From Rhizophagus irregularis (Eukaryota; Glomeromycota; Glomeromycetes; Glomerales; Glomeraceae), in the NCBI RefSeq assembly GCF_026210795.1, contig NC_089448.1, forward strand, positions 3,658,001-3,722,000: DNA of 64,000 nt. Direction: 5' to 3'. The first letter of the stretch is position 1; every line of letters begins with the position of its first letter. Both the position numbers and the translations under genes were made by a program. Under the pieces are notes generated by a model, which saw nothing but the letters and a program-made list of their open reading frames with translations, searched no databases and had not been told where the DNA came from. Positions 36,131 to 47,409 of this stretch are shown one piece after another.

Positions 36131-39100
36131 GTTTGAATTTAACTAATTATAGAGAATGTAAAAAATTTATAAAAAAGCATTATGAAACAATATCAGAAAT
36201 ATGTTTTAAATTTGCAATAGACATAGATGGACTGCTCGATAAAAATATAAAAGAGTTCAAAGAAATAGTCAAGATAGCCTTTAAATTAGTTCAGGTAAAT
36301 TTTGTTGAAGAAAGTCAAATATATAAAGAAGAGAAAATGAAGTTTTATATTCAACGACGGTGTGAGGATCTACAAGACAATAAAAAAAGGTTCCTAGATT
36401 CCACATTGAATAGAAAAAGAAGTAAAATTGTCCTGGATAAAATAGTGATAGAAAAAAATTCAGTAAAACAATTAATTTTGGATGAGGAATTGATAGAAAA
36501 TGAGTTGATCGAACATTTCAAATCATTTGCGGAAAAAAAGTTGAATTCAAATGAAACGTTAAAAGGAAGATGGATTCGTCAATATAGTCCTAAAGAAGAT
36601 ATAAATGAATGTTGGTATAATGAGGTTATTCAACCTATTAGTGAGAGTGAATGGGACCATATGATTAGACAGCTAGCAAATGACAAAGCGCCAGAAATCT
36701 CCCAGATATCGAATGAAATGCTCAAACATATGGGAACTTCAATGAAAAGTGCTATGCTAAAATTAGCAAATTTATGTTTACAAGTTGGTGATATCCCTGA
36801 AGAATGGAGACACGCGTTATTGTATCCTATCCCAAAGACAATGGATTGGGAGTACTCATTAACAAAAACTAGACCAATAATACTCCTAGAAACTTTGAGA
36901 AAAGTGTTAGTGAAAATTATTACAAAAAGATTATCTAAAGTTATTGCAGAACGTAATATATTAAAAGGAGGCAACCATGCAGGACTCCCCGGTGGATTTA
37001 CAGAGGCGCCTCTAAGAATCATTAATACTTGTATCGAAGATGCAAAGAAGAATAATAAAGAGTTATGGTTGACTTTTCAGGACCTTTCTAAAGTTTATGA
37101 TAGGGTAGATATTAAGATGCTTAAATTAGCACTGCAACGAATTAAGATTCCAGAGGTTTTGATCTGTTTGATGATTAATTTATTTACGAATAGTAAAAAA
37201 AGTGTTATAAAAGAAAAAGGAATAATGAAACAATATACGTCTATTATTGGAATAGATCAAGGTGAGGTTATTTCACCGCTGCTATGGACAATTTATTATG
37301 ATCCATTGCTTGCAGAAATTAATTCATTACAAATGGGATATGAAATTGATTATTGCTTTAAAAGTAATGTACAATCAGACCAAGAAGAAAAATTTAAGAT
37401 CAATATATCATCACAGTCATACATGGATGATGTCACGTGGATTACTAAAAGTAAAGCTCAATTAGAGCAGATCTTGAAAATTGCAGACGAATTTAATATT
37501 ATGAATAATATACAAACAAATTATGATAAGTTTGAAATGATAACGAACAAAAAGTTAGATAAAGATATTATTGAAGTTAATTTCAGATCGTCAAAAAGAA
37601 TGATTAAACCATTAACATCAAAAGAATCTGTGAGAATTTTAGGTGTTTGGATTAATCTAGATTTAAAAACTAATTATGTCTTTAATCAGTGCAAGGATAT
37701 TATTAAAAGATATAATAAAACAATTAGCTTCAAACAAATAACGGATTTACAGATGAAATATATATATAATCACGTGATCATTCCTCGTGTTGACTATAAA
37801 GCACAATTGTTAGTTTGGACAAATTCTCAAACAGATAAATTAAATTCTACCTGTAGATATATGTTTAAAAGAAAAGCGTCATTGCCACTTACTACTCCTA
37901 ATAGTATTATACATTCATCATTGGGTTATGCTATTAAAGATATTAATACGATTCAAGCTCAAAGACAATTAAGTAGATTATACAATCAAGTGACATCAAA
38001 AGGTATGATGAAAGACATTTTTGAAATAGATTGTAAACAATTGCAAAGCGAATTATTGTCTAATAAATCTCCATTAGCAACATGGAATATCAGTTTGAAA
38101 GATTTACAAGTAAAACACTGTTTATTAGCTCGTGTTTTAGCACTTTTATATGATAATATGTTAACCATAAAATCAAGTGGTGTGAAAGTTAATCAGATTC
38201 AAGGGGGATTATTACCAATAGTAGAAATATATACACATAAAGAAATATTTTTAAATGGAATTAGTAAGGGTCTGAAAGGGAAAAATGTTTATTTCGTTAG
38301 TCAGTTAATGTCATCAGATGGTATACGTCTTCAGAGATATAAAGATTTGAAATATAGGACTAAGATAAATACACAGGGTAGAATCTCTAGGTGGTTTAAG
38401 TTTATAAAAACTAAACTAATTGAAGATCCTTTAAAATCTAAGAAAGTGAAGACGGATTATCAATTAGGATATAATATATATAGTGTAAATACAAAAATTG
38501 ATAATCTAAAAATAAAAAATTGGATAACAACCTTTCATAATCAAATAGGTAAACCTATAATAGGGCGTGTTTTAAACAAGCCAAAAGAGGACAAAATTCG
38601 TATAGAACATTGGATACAAGATCTAGAAAATGATCAAATATCACCATCAGTACAGTTACCTATTCTTAAGAAATGTGGAGGATGTGAAGTGAAAACGAAT
38701 CAGATCAGAAATAAAAGAAGTAATACTAAAGTAAGATGTATAGCAGATATTAGTATAGAGAATTGTGTTAAAGTTAATGCAAATTCAATACAAAATGATC
38801 ATTATATAGCAGATATGGCTATTTACGAGGCGTTAGCTCAAGCGGAATGTAAATACTACGGAAAAACGTCTATGAATGAACGTATTATTGAAAAAGTGAA
38901 CGGCTTGTTCAAATATATACATCCAAGTGATTATCGTAATACGTTGATAGAAATTGCAAATAATTTAACGCAAGAAACTGATATAGAGATTTATACAGAT
39001 GGGTCAGTGAAAAATATAGCAACTAACGAAATAATGATGGGTTGTGCATTTGTAATTAGCGCTCCCATAAAGAAAAGTTTTAATTGTGGAATTACAGATA

Positions 39101-40290
39101 ATCCCTCATCTAATAAGGCGGAATTAATGGCAGTGATTTTAAGTTTAATGACTTGTCCTAAAACTGCAAATGTCGAAATATATAGTGATTCTCAATGGGT
39201 AGTGAATATATTTGATGATTTAAACTTTTTGACGATTAAAGATATAGAAAGATCAAAAGTCAATTATAAGGTTTTATGGTTATGTTTATTCAAAATAATT
39301 AGGATTTATAGTCTCAAAGTAAAGATAACTAAAGTTAAAGCGCATAGTGATTGTGATTATAATAAAGAAGCAGATAAGCTCGCTAAATTTGGTGCTGAGA
39401 AAAACGTATTAATAATAGAGGATAAATTGTTATTACACAATGGTACGGTTTGTTGGAGAGATATGCCTATAGAACGTAACCCTATCCTTATGATAAAGGG
39501 AATAAAGGATGCTCAATTTATAGAAGAATTCTTAATGTTACATCATAATGAAGTCTATAGACAATCAGATCTATTAAGGTTGATAGATTGGAAAATATCT
39601 TTAAAGTTAAATAACATAAATCAATATGATACATTGTTTGAGGATCACTATTTACAATCATTTAGGATTAAAATTTGCTGTAATGAATTACCAACTTGTG
39701 CTAATTTAAAGAAGCGAAAGCCAGATCTATATGATGAAAATTGGAAATGTAATTTTTGTAAAATAGAAGAAGAAACCTTTGACTATTTTTGGAAATGTAG
39801 TAAGATTCAAAATGTGGTGCAAGATATACTCACACGATTAAAAAGTTTCTTAGTTAAAATTATACAAGAATATTCAAGAGATGATATAGATATACATGAA
39901 TTAAAAATTAAAATTAATGAGCTCGATATGTGGGACATTGGACGCTTATATGATTTTACATTTTTAATGAAGAATCAAATTAGTTGTCAGTTAATGGAAT
40001 TATTAAGGTGCTATAAAATAACTGAAGAAAAATTGTTGTATAAGGTACTGAAACAAATAACTGGTAGAGTTTTATTAAAATTCAAAGTGCTTATTTGGGA
40101 ACCAAGGAACGATTTACAAATAAAGGAAGAAAAGTGTTGCGGTATTAGCGGTAAAGATAAAAAAGCTAAGTCACATAGTAAATGCACTGAAGTGGGTGTT
40201 AAAAATGTTGACTGTAATATGTTAGAAAATAATTGGAATAAATGGAATGATTTGGCATTCCATCGTGGTGGTCACTGGGCAAATTTTTAG
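36127..40290 (+). CDS. LINE ORF2 part 2: reverse transcriptase, RNase H, C-terminal zinc motif
   Basis: An open frame of 1387 codons. The RT motifs are present: RPIILLETLRKVLVKIITKR; motif A LTFQDLSKVYD (D319); motif B GIDQGEVISPL; motif C QSYMDDVTW (YMDD at 432-435). A thumb region follows, then an RNase H domain with D958 (YTDGS), E999 (KAELMAV), D1021 (YSDSQWV), H1073 (KAHSD) and D1083 (EADKLA). The C-terminus carries WKCNFCKIEEETFDYFWKC, the LINE Cys/His tail, and ends HRGGHWANF. All catalytic residues are intact, so the protein could be active if joined to the endonuclease. It begins inside the upstream ORF's stop codon. Confidence 0.93.
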   Translation: MSLNLTNYRECKKFIKKHYETISEICFKFAIDIDGLLDKNIKEFKEIVKIAFKLVQVNFVEESQIYKEEKMKFYIQRRCEDLQDNKKRFLDSTLNRKRSKIVLDKIVIEKNSVKQLILDEELIENELIEHFKSFAEKKLNSNETLKGRWIRQYSPKEDINECWYNEVIQPISESEWDHMIRQLANDKAPEISQISNEMLKHMGTSMKSAMLKLANLCLQVGDIPEEWRHALLYPIPKTMDWEYSLTKTRPIILLETLRKVLVKIITKRLSKVIAERNILKGGNHAGLPGGFTEAPLRIINTCIEDAKKNNKELWLTFQDLSKVYDRVDIKMLKLALQRIKIPEVLICLMINLFTNSKKSVIKEKGIMKQYTSIIGIDQGEVISPLLWTIYYDPLLAEINSLQMGYEIDYCFKSNVQSDQEEKFKINISSQSYMDDVTWITKSKAQLEQILKIADEFNIMNNIQTNYDKFEMITNKKLDKDIIEVNFRSSKRMIKPLTSKESVRILGVWINLDLKTNYVFNQCKDIIKRYNKTISFKQITDLQMKYIYNHVIIPRVDYKAQLLVWTNSQTDKLNSTCRYMFKRKASLPLTTPNSIIHSSLGYAIKDINTIQAQRQLSRLYNQVTSKGMMKDIFEIDCKQLQSELLSNKSPLATWNISLKDLQVKHCLLARVLALLYDNMLTIKSSGVKVNQIQGGLLPIVEIYTHKEIFLNGISKGLKGKNVYFVSQLMSSDGIRLQRYKDLKYRTKINTQGRISRWFKFIKTKLIEDPLKSKKVKTDYQLGYNIYSVNTKIDNLKIKNWITTFHNQIGKPIIGRVLNKPKEDKIRIEHWIQDLENDQISPSVQLPILKKCGGCEVKTNQIRNKRSNTKVRCIADISIENCVKVNANSIQNDHYIADMAIYEALAQAECKYYGKTSMNERIIEKVNGLFKYIHPSDYRNTLIEIANNLTQETDIEIYTDGSVKNIATNEIMMGCAFVISAPIKKSFNCGITDNPSSNKAELMAVILSLMTCPKTANVEIYSDSQWVVNIFDDLNFLTIKDIERSKVNYKVLWLCLFKIIRIYSLKVKITKVKAHSDCDYNKEADKLAKFGAEKNVLIIEDKLLLHNGTVCWRDMPIERNPILMIKGIKDAQFIEEFLMLHHNEVYRQSDLLRLIDWKISLKLNNINQYDTLFEDHYLQSFRIKICCNELPTCANLKKRKPDLYDENWKCNFCKIEEETFDYFWKCSKIQNVVQDILTRLKSFLVKIIQEYSRDDIDIHELKIKINELDMWDIGRLYDFTFLMKNQISCQLMELLRCYKITEEKLLYKVLKQITGRVLLKFKVLIWEPRNDLQIKEEKCCGISGKDKKAKSHSKCTEVGVKNVDCNMLENNWNKWNDLAFHRGGHWANF

Positions 40291-40589
40291 GTAGATCATG
40301 ACAGTCACCTTTGAATTTGAGGTCGCATCATGGTTTTTAACAATGATGTGATCGTTTAGGTGACAGGTCGACTTGTTCTTTATGAAAAGTAGTCTTGTTT
40401 CATAATGCTTAATTCTTATATGTATTTGTTTATCTTATATTTTGTAAGTTTATATATGTAAGTAAGTGTGATTATAATAAAACATGATCGCATCTATAAT
40501 AAAGTTTTAAAAAAAAAAAAAAAAAAAAATCATATAAACGTTAAAAATGATTGAAAAAAATTTTTTTTTTTTGATTTTATTTTAAAAAA

Positions 40590-43500
40590 ATGCAAGCCGA
40601 AAGTTCCAAAAATAGTTCTACTTTTCCAAGTTTAGAATATTTTTTACCCGATAATGAATATGATTCTGATGATTTTGATTTTTTAGGATATGATTTAGTT
40701 GAAAAGTTAGATGAAATAAATACGGAACAAAATGAAGTGATAATTAATGAAAAAATGAGAAAAGATAATGATGCTATAGTTGATGATAAAAAAAACGATA
40801 TTATAATTGAAGGTGAAGATGATGTTATAGTTGATGATGATATTATGGTTGAAGATATTGAAGATGTTGAAGATGTTGAAGATAATGTTATAGTTGATGA
40901 TATAGATATTAATTTACAGAAAAGAAAGAGAAAACGTAGTAAAAAAATCATATTGCAAACAGACATAGATAAATTACGGAATAAATTACACGCTAATAAA
41001 TATTTTATGGAAGAGATAACACCAGAATTGGTCTGTTGTAAATGTGGTAAAGAAATCCGTTTAGATCAAAAATTTAGAGATAAAATCTTACAACGCATGG
41101 TGAATTGAGTAATTGTAAGTATAGTAACGAAGGACAGCAAAGTATTAAAGTTTTTTTTAAACCTAAAAAAATTAGAGTTGAAGAGGAAAATATAATTGTC
41201 AAAAATGTTGCATGTAAGGGATTATTTGAGGATAAATATCGAGAATATGTGCTTAATAGTCCAGCTGAATTTGGAGGATCAATCAGACCTGATATAGCCG
41301 CAAAAGAGTTATTTCCAGAAATTGTTAAAGCAAATCTTAAACTAAAAAGTCTTGGTAAAATGAGATGTGCTGATCTTAAAAATTATTTACGTGCACATGC
41401 TATACTATGGATATTAGATAAAACTACTCTTTCTGTTAGAAGTAAAACGTGTGAAAATTTTACAACTAGAGAATCGAGTATTTGTGACGAATGTGACAAA
41501 TTAAGAAAAAATAGTCGCTTAAATCAAGCAACGAAGAAGGTATGTATTTAAATTATCTGTATTTCATTTAAAAATTTTATCTAATTTTTTATGTTTATTT
41601 TTTAGCAACGAGCAACTGGAAAAAATATTCGCTTTATTCCAAAATGGTATCTTGAACATCCTTTAAGTAAATTACTACTTAATACAAATCTTAAATCATT
41701 ATGGGTATCAGCTGATAATAGTGATAGTGACGCAGAAATATGGTTTAAGTTGGCTCAATTTGGAAAAGATGGATTATTTAAAGGAGAAAAAACATTTCAA
41801 GAATTAGCATCATTAATGATACAAATACAAGAAAAGAAATTACAGGATAAAAAAATGACAGGTCTTCGTTACTCTGAATATTTAAAACAATTTTTTTGTT
41901 TATTATCAGATAGTAGCTGTGAATATGAAATCTTTAGACAAATGTTTGCAGGAATGAGCATTAGATCTATAAGATATATGCGAGCAAAAAAAAGTGATAT
42001 TGTATCTAATCCAGAGTTAGTATATGAAAATATACTTAAAGTTGCCCGGCTAACTAGAGCACTTAATTGGAACGGACCTATTGTTGGGATGACAGATTGT
42101 ACAAAAATTCGGCCTAAACTTACATATTCAGATGAATTAGGTTGCGTTATAGGGTCAACTTTAAAATTATCAGAAACTTCAGTTCAAACATATGATGATA
42201 TACATAAAATTGTGAATATTATAAAGCAAAAAAAAGCTATCGCAACTCAAGTTAGGGTAGTGGTACTAAAGGTATAAATTAATTATAACTTTTATATTTG
42301 AATATTTACTTATAAATAAAAGTTAATAAAAGTATTTGTTTATATTTTTAGATTCCAATCGAAAAAATTCCACCTCTTGTAATTGCTATGTTGCCAACAA
42401 ATGGAGAATCAAATGCTACGAAAATATATGATCTTTTAATGAATGTATTAATTATGTCACGAGATGCAAGTATTAATCTAGTTAGTTTAGGATCAGATGG
42501 TGCTCCTGCTGAATTTAATGCGCAACGATTAATAATGAATTGTGAAAAGGCTGAGAGTTTTTTTGAATTCCATGATAATTATTATAATGTACATTTTAAG
42601 GTAATTAAAATATAATATATTTATGTATTTTGTTTTAAAAAAAAACTAAAATTAATTAAATTAATATGTGCAGATGCCAATATACCAAAATTTACCCATT
42701 ATAACCGTACAAGATCCTAAACATGCTAAGAAGACAGCTCGCAATCAGCTTCATTCAGGTGCAAAACTACTTGTTCTTGGAAATAATGTAATGCTTTATC
42801 GGCATCTTTTAACTCTTGCTCAAGCTAAAAATCATGCAATTTATATTCGAGATGTCGTCAATGTTGATAAACAAGATGATGGTGCCGCGTATAGATTATT
42901 TCATTCAGATGTATTAGAACAAATGTATCAAAATGAGCTGGAAAACAACGAAATGCAATCTTTATTTGTCTATTTGTTTGTATTAGGTGTGTAAAATAAT
43001 AATTGTTAAATAAATTGATACAATATTTTATATCTATATTATATTTAATAAACTATTTAATTTAAATAGGAGATCTCTTTGATTCATATTTGAATCGTAA
43101 TATTTTTCATAAAGAATGAATTATTATGGCTATGTGTGGATACTTTTTTTTAAATATGTGGGCTGAATACATAGAAGTGCTAATCAATTATATAGTTCAA
43201 TATTTTCTATTTCTAAAAACTTTATTTCTCCACAAAGTTTTAAAATTTTTACTAGTTTAGCAGAATCATTAATACTTTTAATTATATCTCACTGTGAATT
43301 TTATTCATTATATCCTTTATATCCTTGGGAACACGGTACTGAAGCTATAGAACATCTATTTGGCATATCACGCCAAATAACAAATGATTTTTCCTTTTAT
43401 GAATTTTTTAAAATTCAACAACGTGTTGCTTATCGGGATAAAATTATTAGACAAGGTATACAAATCCAAAAGGAAAAGACATCAGCGTCAGGTACTATAA

Positions 43501-44804
43501 AGCGTAAACTAATAAATTTTTTTTTTGTAATTATGTATAATTAATAATTAATTTATTAGATTATATATTTGATTTTAATCCAAATTCTATATCAAATGAA
43601 AATATTGATATTTTGCGAATATGGCCTGATGATAATGCTATTTATGATGCAATCAAAACAGCATATAATGATGCGGCTGGATTTATTAAAGCATTAGGAA
43701 TTAAACTATTAAATGATAAAACGATTCCACATTTTTATGTTTCAACATCACATCAATCAATGGTAATTTCCGATCTTTCAAAGAACTGTAATGATGATTT
43801 TGATATAGATAATATTAGTGGATTAGATTTTAACAATGAAGAATTTGAATTGGACAATTTGAATGAAAATTCTTTTACCGATGCAGCTTCAGAAGTAGCA
43901 CGATTATCAAAATTAGTAGATTTAACAGAATCAGAGTTGAAACAAATATCTGATATTTCAGATTCATCAAAAGTGGAATTAAACCATATTTTAAATACTA
44001 CAAAATTCTCTTCATTAATTGAATTTCAACAAAATGAATTATTTTATACAAATGGTTTGATGAATGTATCACAAATAATTCAAATTCGTACATCTCATAA
44101 TGCATTTTCTCGATCTGAAAGGCCTTGCCAAAATCGTAGATTAAATGCAATTCAATCATCTAATAACTAAAAAGAATTCAATAGAAATTCAGCAAATTTG
44201 TTAATTTCAGAATTTTTCCGAAAAGATGGTACTTCAGAACCAACAATTAGATCGCGAAAAGAAAGATGGACAGGAAGGAAAAATTTAGAAAATATTGGAT
44301 TACCTCAATATATTAATGGTATATTTAATGAGTTTTTAATAGTAAATAATTTATTCTATTATTTATTAGATTTTCATTATAGTCCCAAACATTTCTCGTG
44401 CAAATGTAACTGATAATAATCCATTAAGAGAAAACGGATTTATTTTATATATATCAAAGGAAAGTATATTTTTAGGAAAAATATTATTATTATATAGATC
44501 AATATCTATGCGACATGCTTATGTTTCTTTTTCTCAAGATATAGATTCTTTATCTTACATTTCAGTTGCTACATTTGTCAATACCGACGGCAACTTATTT
44601 TCTCAAATATGTAAATCTGGTGGTAATATATTTGCTCATATAACTCCAAAGCAAGTTATTTATCATTTTGATAACAGTTGTTTGGATATAAATAATGTTG
44701 CAAGTTTACCTGGTCGTCTATGTTTGGAAGGAAATTCTTGGGAAATTTTTAATTTTTTTTCACAAAAACATGTAATTAATGTTATAGCAACAATATTTGG
44801 TTAA
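40590..44804 (+). pseudogene. P-element/THAP9-like transposase, multi-exon, broken
   Basis: Exons inferred from GT-AG borders: 40590..41539 (with a one-base frame change near 41100), 41606..42271, 42352..42600, 42674..42986, 43070..about 43493, then 43560 to 44804. The N-terminus is very acidic, followed by a basic patch (KRKRKRSKK) and CCKCGKE. The core has GMTDCTKIRPKLTYSDELG, VSLGSDGAPAEFNAQ, TVQDPKHAKKTARNQL (resembling the P-element DPPHLxK..RN motif) and PWEHGTEAIEHLFGISRQ (probable catalytic Glu region). Breaks include TGA in HKE*IIMAM and a stop after IQSSNN, plus the frame change. Family placement rests on the motif pattern and the 8-bp class of target duplication, and is tentative. 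The LINE separates its leader from the transposon's left end. Confidence 0.7.
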
Positions 44805-45003
44805 TTTCTATAATAAATAGTAATAAAATCAGGTTATAAAAACCAAAACAGGTTGTTTTTATTTTGGGTAACACTTATAGGAAAGATTTAAGGTTACTAG
44901 TAAACTGGGTAACGTTATTAGTAAATTTTTGGCTTAACTTGGGTAAAGATCATAGTAAATTTTTAAATTTTGAAACAACCTATATATATAGTTTCCGGGG
45001 TCC

Positions 45004-46575
45004 TAATGATATATTAAAAACAATATTGGATAAATGGATAAGTGAATACCAAATTGAAGAATCACATGATGAATTTTCATCAAATGATGAAGAAAATATT
45101 ATAAAAATCTCACCAAATCCCTCAAGTTCAGAAGAATCAGAAAACTCAAGTAATAATATAACAGAAAATAATAGTCTAAATAATACCTTAAGAATAAATA
45201 TCTCAACCTTAGGAAATTCAACTAGAAGTAATAATTCAATACCAATAATGGCTACTAGAGATTAAGTGAGAAGAATATTAATACTATATGATATCTTTAA
45301 TAAATCTAAGATAGAATTTAATTGCAGCTCAGTCAATACAATTAATACTACTTTAACAGGTATATTAAATCCAATCTATAGAGCTGTGAAAATAGCAAAT
45401 TTACTAATTTTCTATAAAGGAGAATAAGATGCTAATGATTGGATTAGAGACTTCAATAATGTATATGCAGCAAATAGTTATGATGGTGATCAAATAGAAA
45501 AATTAAGGAAAGTAAAATCATATTTAAAAGACAAAGCAGCAGATTGGTTAAAAGGAATAAATGGAATAACTAATTTTAATGGAGCAGCTGATAACACTAG
45601 TTTGTCACATCAGATGGAGAGTAAATATACTAGTACTATTAAATAACAACAATGAACAAGAGAATTACAATCTATTAAACAAAAGAAAAGAAAAAAAGTA
45701 GGTGAATATGCAACAAAATTTAACAAATTATTGAAAAGAGTAGTATCAGATAATAATAATTTACATGATAGATTTAAAGTAAATTATTTTATACAAAAAT
45801 TAAATTCCATAATTGCAGAAAGAATATTTGAAGGAAATTCAGGTATCCTAGTTGATGCAATTGCTAATATAGAAGTAGGTAACAATTTAATGTTACAAGG
45901 ATTAGGAATCTTTAATTTAAATATAAATAAAAGTTCAATAAGTAAACTTCAAACAGCTACAGTTGATAATAATATCACAAATAAAGTAGATAACTTAGCT
46001 AAACAGTTAAAAGAATTAAAAATTGCTAAATTAGAAAAAGAAATATTAAGTATTAAAAATAAGATTAATAATAACATCCAGAAACACCACAAAGATGTCA
46101 AATGAATAAACTTCAATTTTAGTAAAGATCACCAATAGATTGGAGTAAAATCAATTGTTATAACTGTAGTAAAATAGAACATACTGTCAGATTTTGTAGA
46201 GAAAATATACAACAATATAATATATGTAATAGATATAGAAGAAAATAATCAAGATTGTTATTAGTTATGATAATGAAATAGGATTATACTATTATTTCAA
46301 TTATGATTATCAACAATATGAAGAAATCCAAAATGAGTTATGTTATTAAAATAATAGATATTATTTATCAGAAAAAACAACTAGAAGTTAAATAAGGAAT
46401 AACCCATTAATAGGTAATAAAACATTATTTAACAGAGACCTAATTATTAGAAAACAACTAATAAATAATGATGTAAAAATAACTGAACAAATTACTAGGA
46501 GACCATATATTAAAAAGAGGGAAGGAAAATTTCAAATTAGACCTAGTAGATTTAAAACTAATACATGGGAATGAC
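45004..46575 (+). pseudogene. LTR-retroelement gag remnant with zinc knuckle
   Basis: Broken gag-like coding sequence. The Ser/Asn-rich start (KWISEYQIEESHDEFSS) is followed by the gag core DANDWIRDFNNVYAANSYDG and VKSYLKDKAADWLKG. Then come a capsid-like stretch (GEYATKFNKLLKRV, RFKVNYFIQKLN), a coiled coil, and the zinc knuckle CYNCSKIEHTVRFC near 46155. Several stops interrupt it. No pol domains or LTRs were seen. The P-like transposon inserted at its left edge. Gypsy-type by the W...F and A..W gag pattern; this is inference. Confidence 0.75.
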
Positions 46576-46604
46576 GGAATGTGATACAGTAAGATCTTAT
46601 TTTA

Positions 46605-47407
46605 TACACTGCCCTACAATAAATTACCGGATTTGACAAAATTTGCATAGCAATTTTCACGTTGCATATAAGTTTATGAATTTTTAATAAAATTCAGCCA
46701 GAATTTTTTTATTTGAAAGCTGATCATAGATAGTTTTTATGTATCAAAATAAATAAATATGATTAATTATAAATATAAAAAAGTTTTCTCATTGCAAAAT
46801 AATACAAAAAATCATGAAATTCACTTTTTTCAGAATTGGGTCAACTTTAAAATTTTAGAAAATTTTCTTTATTTTTTAATACAAGAAAGCTACAATTGAT
46901 TGGCTTTCAAACAAAAAAAGTTTGACTGAATTTTGTAGAGAATTCGTTAAGTTTCATATAGACTAAAATTTGTCAATTATTGTTAATTTTACTATGTAAT
47001 TACAAATTTTTATAAGATTTACTAGTAAAATTGTTGATTTTCGGGCTATATGAAACTTTATGAATTCTCAATAAAATTCAGTCAAAATTTTTTTATTTGA
47101 AAGCCAATCAATTGTAGTTTTCATGTATTAAAAAATAAAGAAAATTTTCTAAAATTTTAAAAAGTTGACCCATTGCTGAAAAAAAGTGAGAATTTCATAA
47201 TTTTTTGTATTATTTTGCAGTGAGAAAATTTTTTTATATTTATAATTAATCATATTTATTTATTTTGATACATAAATACTATCTACGATCAACTTTCAAA
47301 TAAAAAAATTCTGGCTAAATTTTATTAAAAATTCGTAAACTTATATGCAACATGAAAATTGCTATGTAAATTTTGTCAAATCTGGTAATTTATTGTAGGG
47401 GAGTGTA
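46605..47407. mobile_element. 803-bp near-perfect palindromic (foldback) element
   Basis: Two arms of about 365 bp (46605..46969 and 47044..47407) are inverted copies with scattered mismatches, separated by a 75-bp loop. The ends begin TACACTGCCCTACAATAAAT (left) and, inverted, TACACTCCCCTACAATAAAT (right), with TA on both sides as a possible target duplication. It has no coding capacity. Transcripts would fold into a long double-stranded RNA. Confidence 0.85.
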
Positions 47408-47409
47408 TA

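Larger units (their letters stand above)
30985..40529 (+). mobile_element. full-length LINE (EN-RT-RNase H) with a DNA element inserted between its ORFs
   Basis: Flanked by identical 17-bp copies tcatataaacgttaaaa (30968..30984 and 40530..40546) and ending in a 21-base poly(A) tract preceded by AATAAAG. It has a 130-bp 5' UTR, ORF1 with a zinc knuckle, an ORF2 split into endonuclease and RT/RNase H parts, and a 3' UTR of about 220 bp. It sits in the 5' leader of the P-like transposase gene, 43 bp upstream of that gene's ATG. The perfect target duplication and nearly intact ORFs suggest a relatively young insertion. A 1926-bp hAT-like element entered later. Confidence 0.93.
30720..45003 (+). 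mobile_element. P-element-like DNA transposon, interrupted by a LINE
   Basis: Perfect 14-bp inverted termini GGACCCCGGAAACT (30720..30733; inverted at 44990..45003). Both flanks carry taatgatata (30710..30719 and 45004..45013). Depending on where the terminus is set, the target duplication is 8-10 bp; 8 bp fits P elements and hAT. Subterminal GGGTAA motifs occur about five times on the left (30755-30930) and three times on the right (44868-44960). A 30-bp block around TAAACTGGGTAA is a direct repeat between the ends. The interior codes a multi-exon transposase. Without the inserted LINE and its target copy the element would be about 4.7 kb. Confidence 0.88.
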
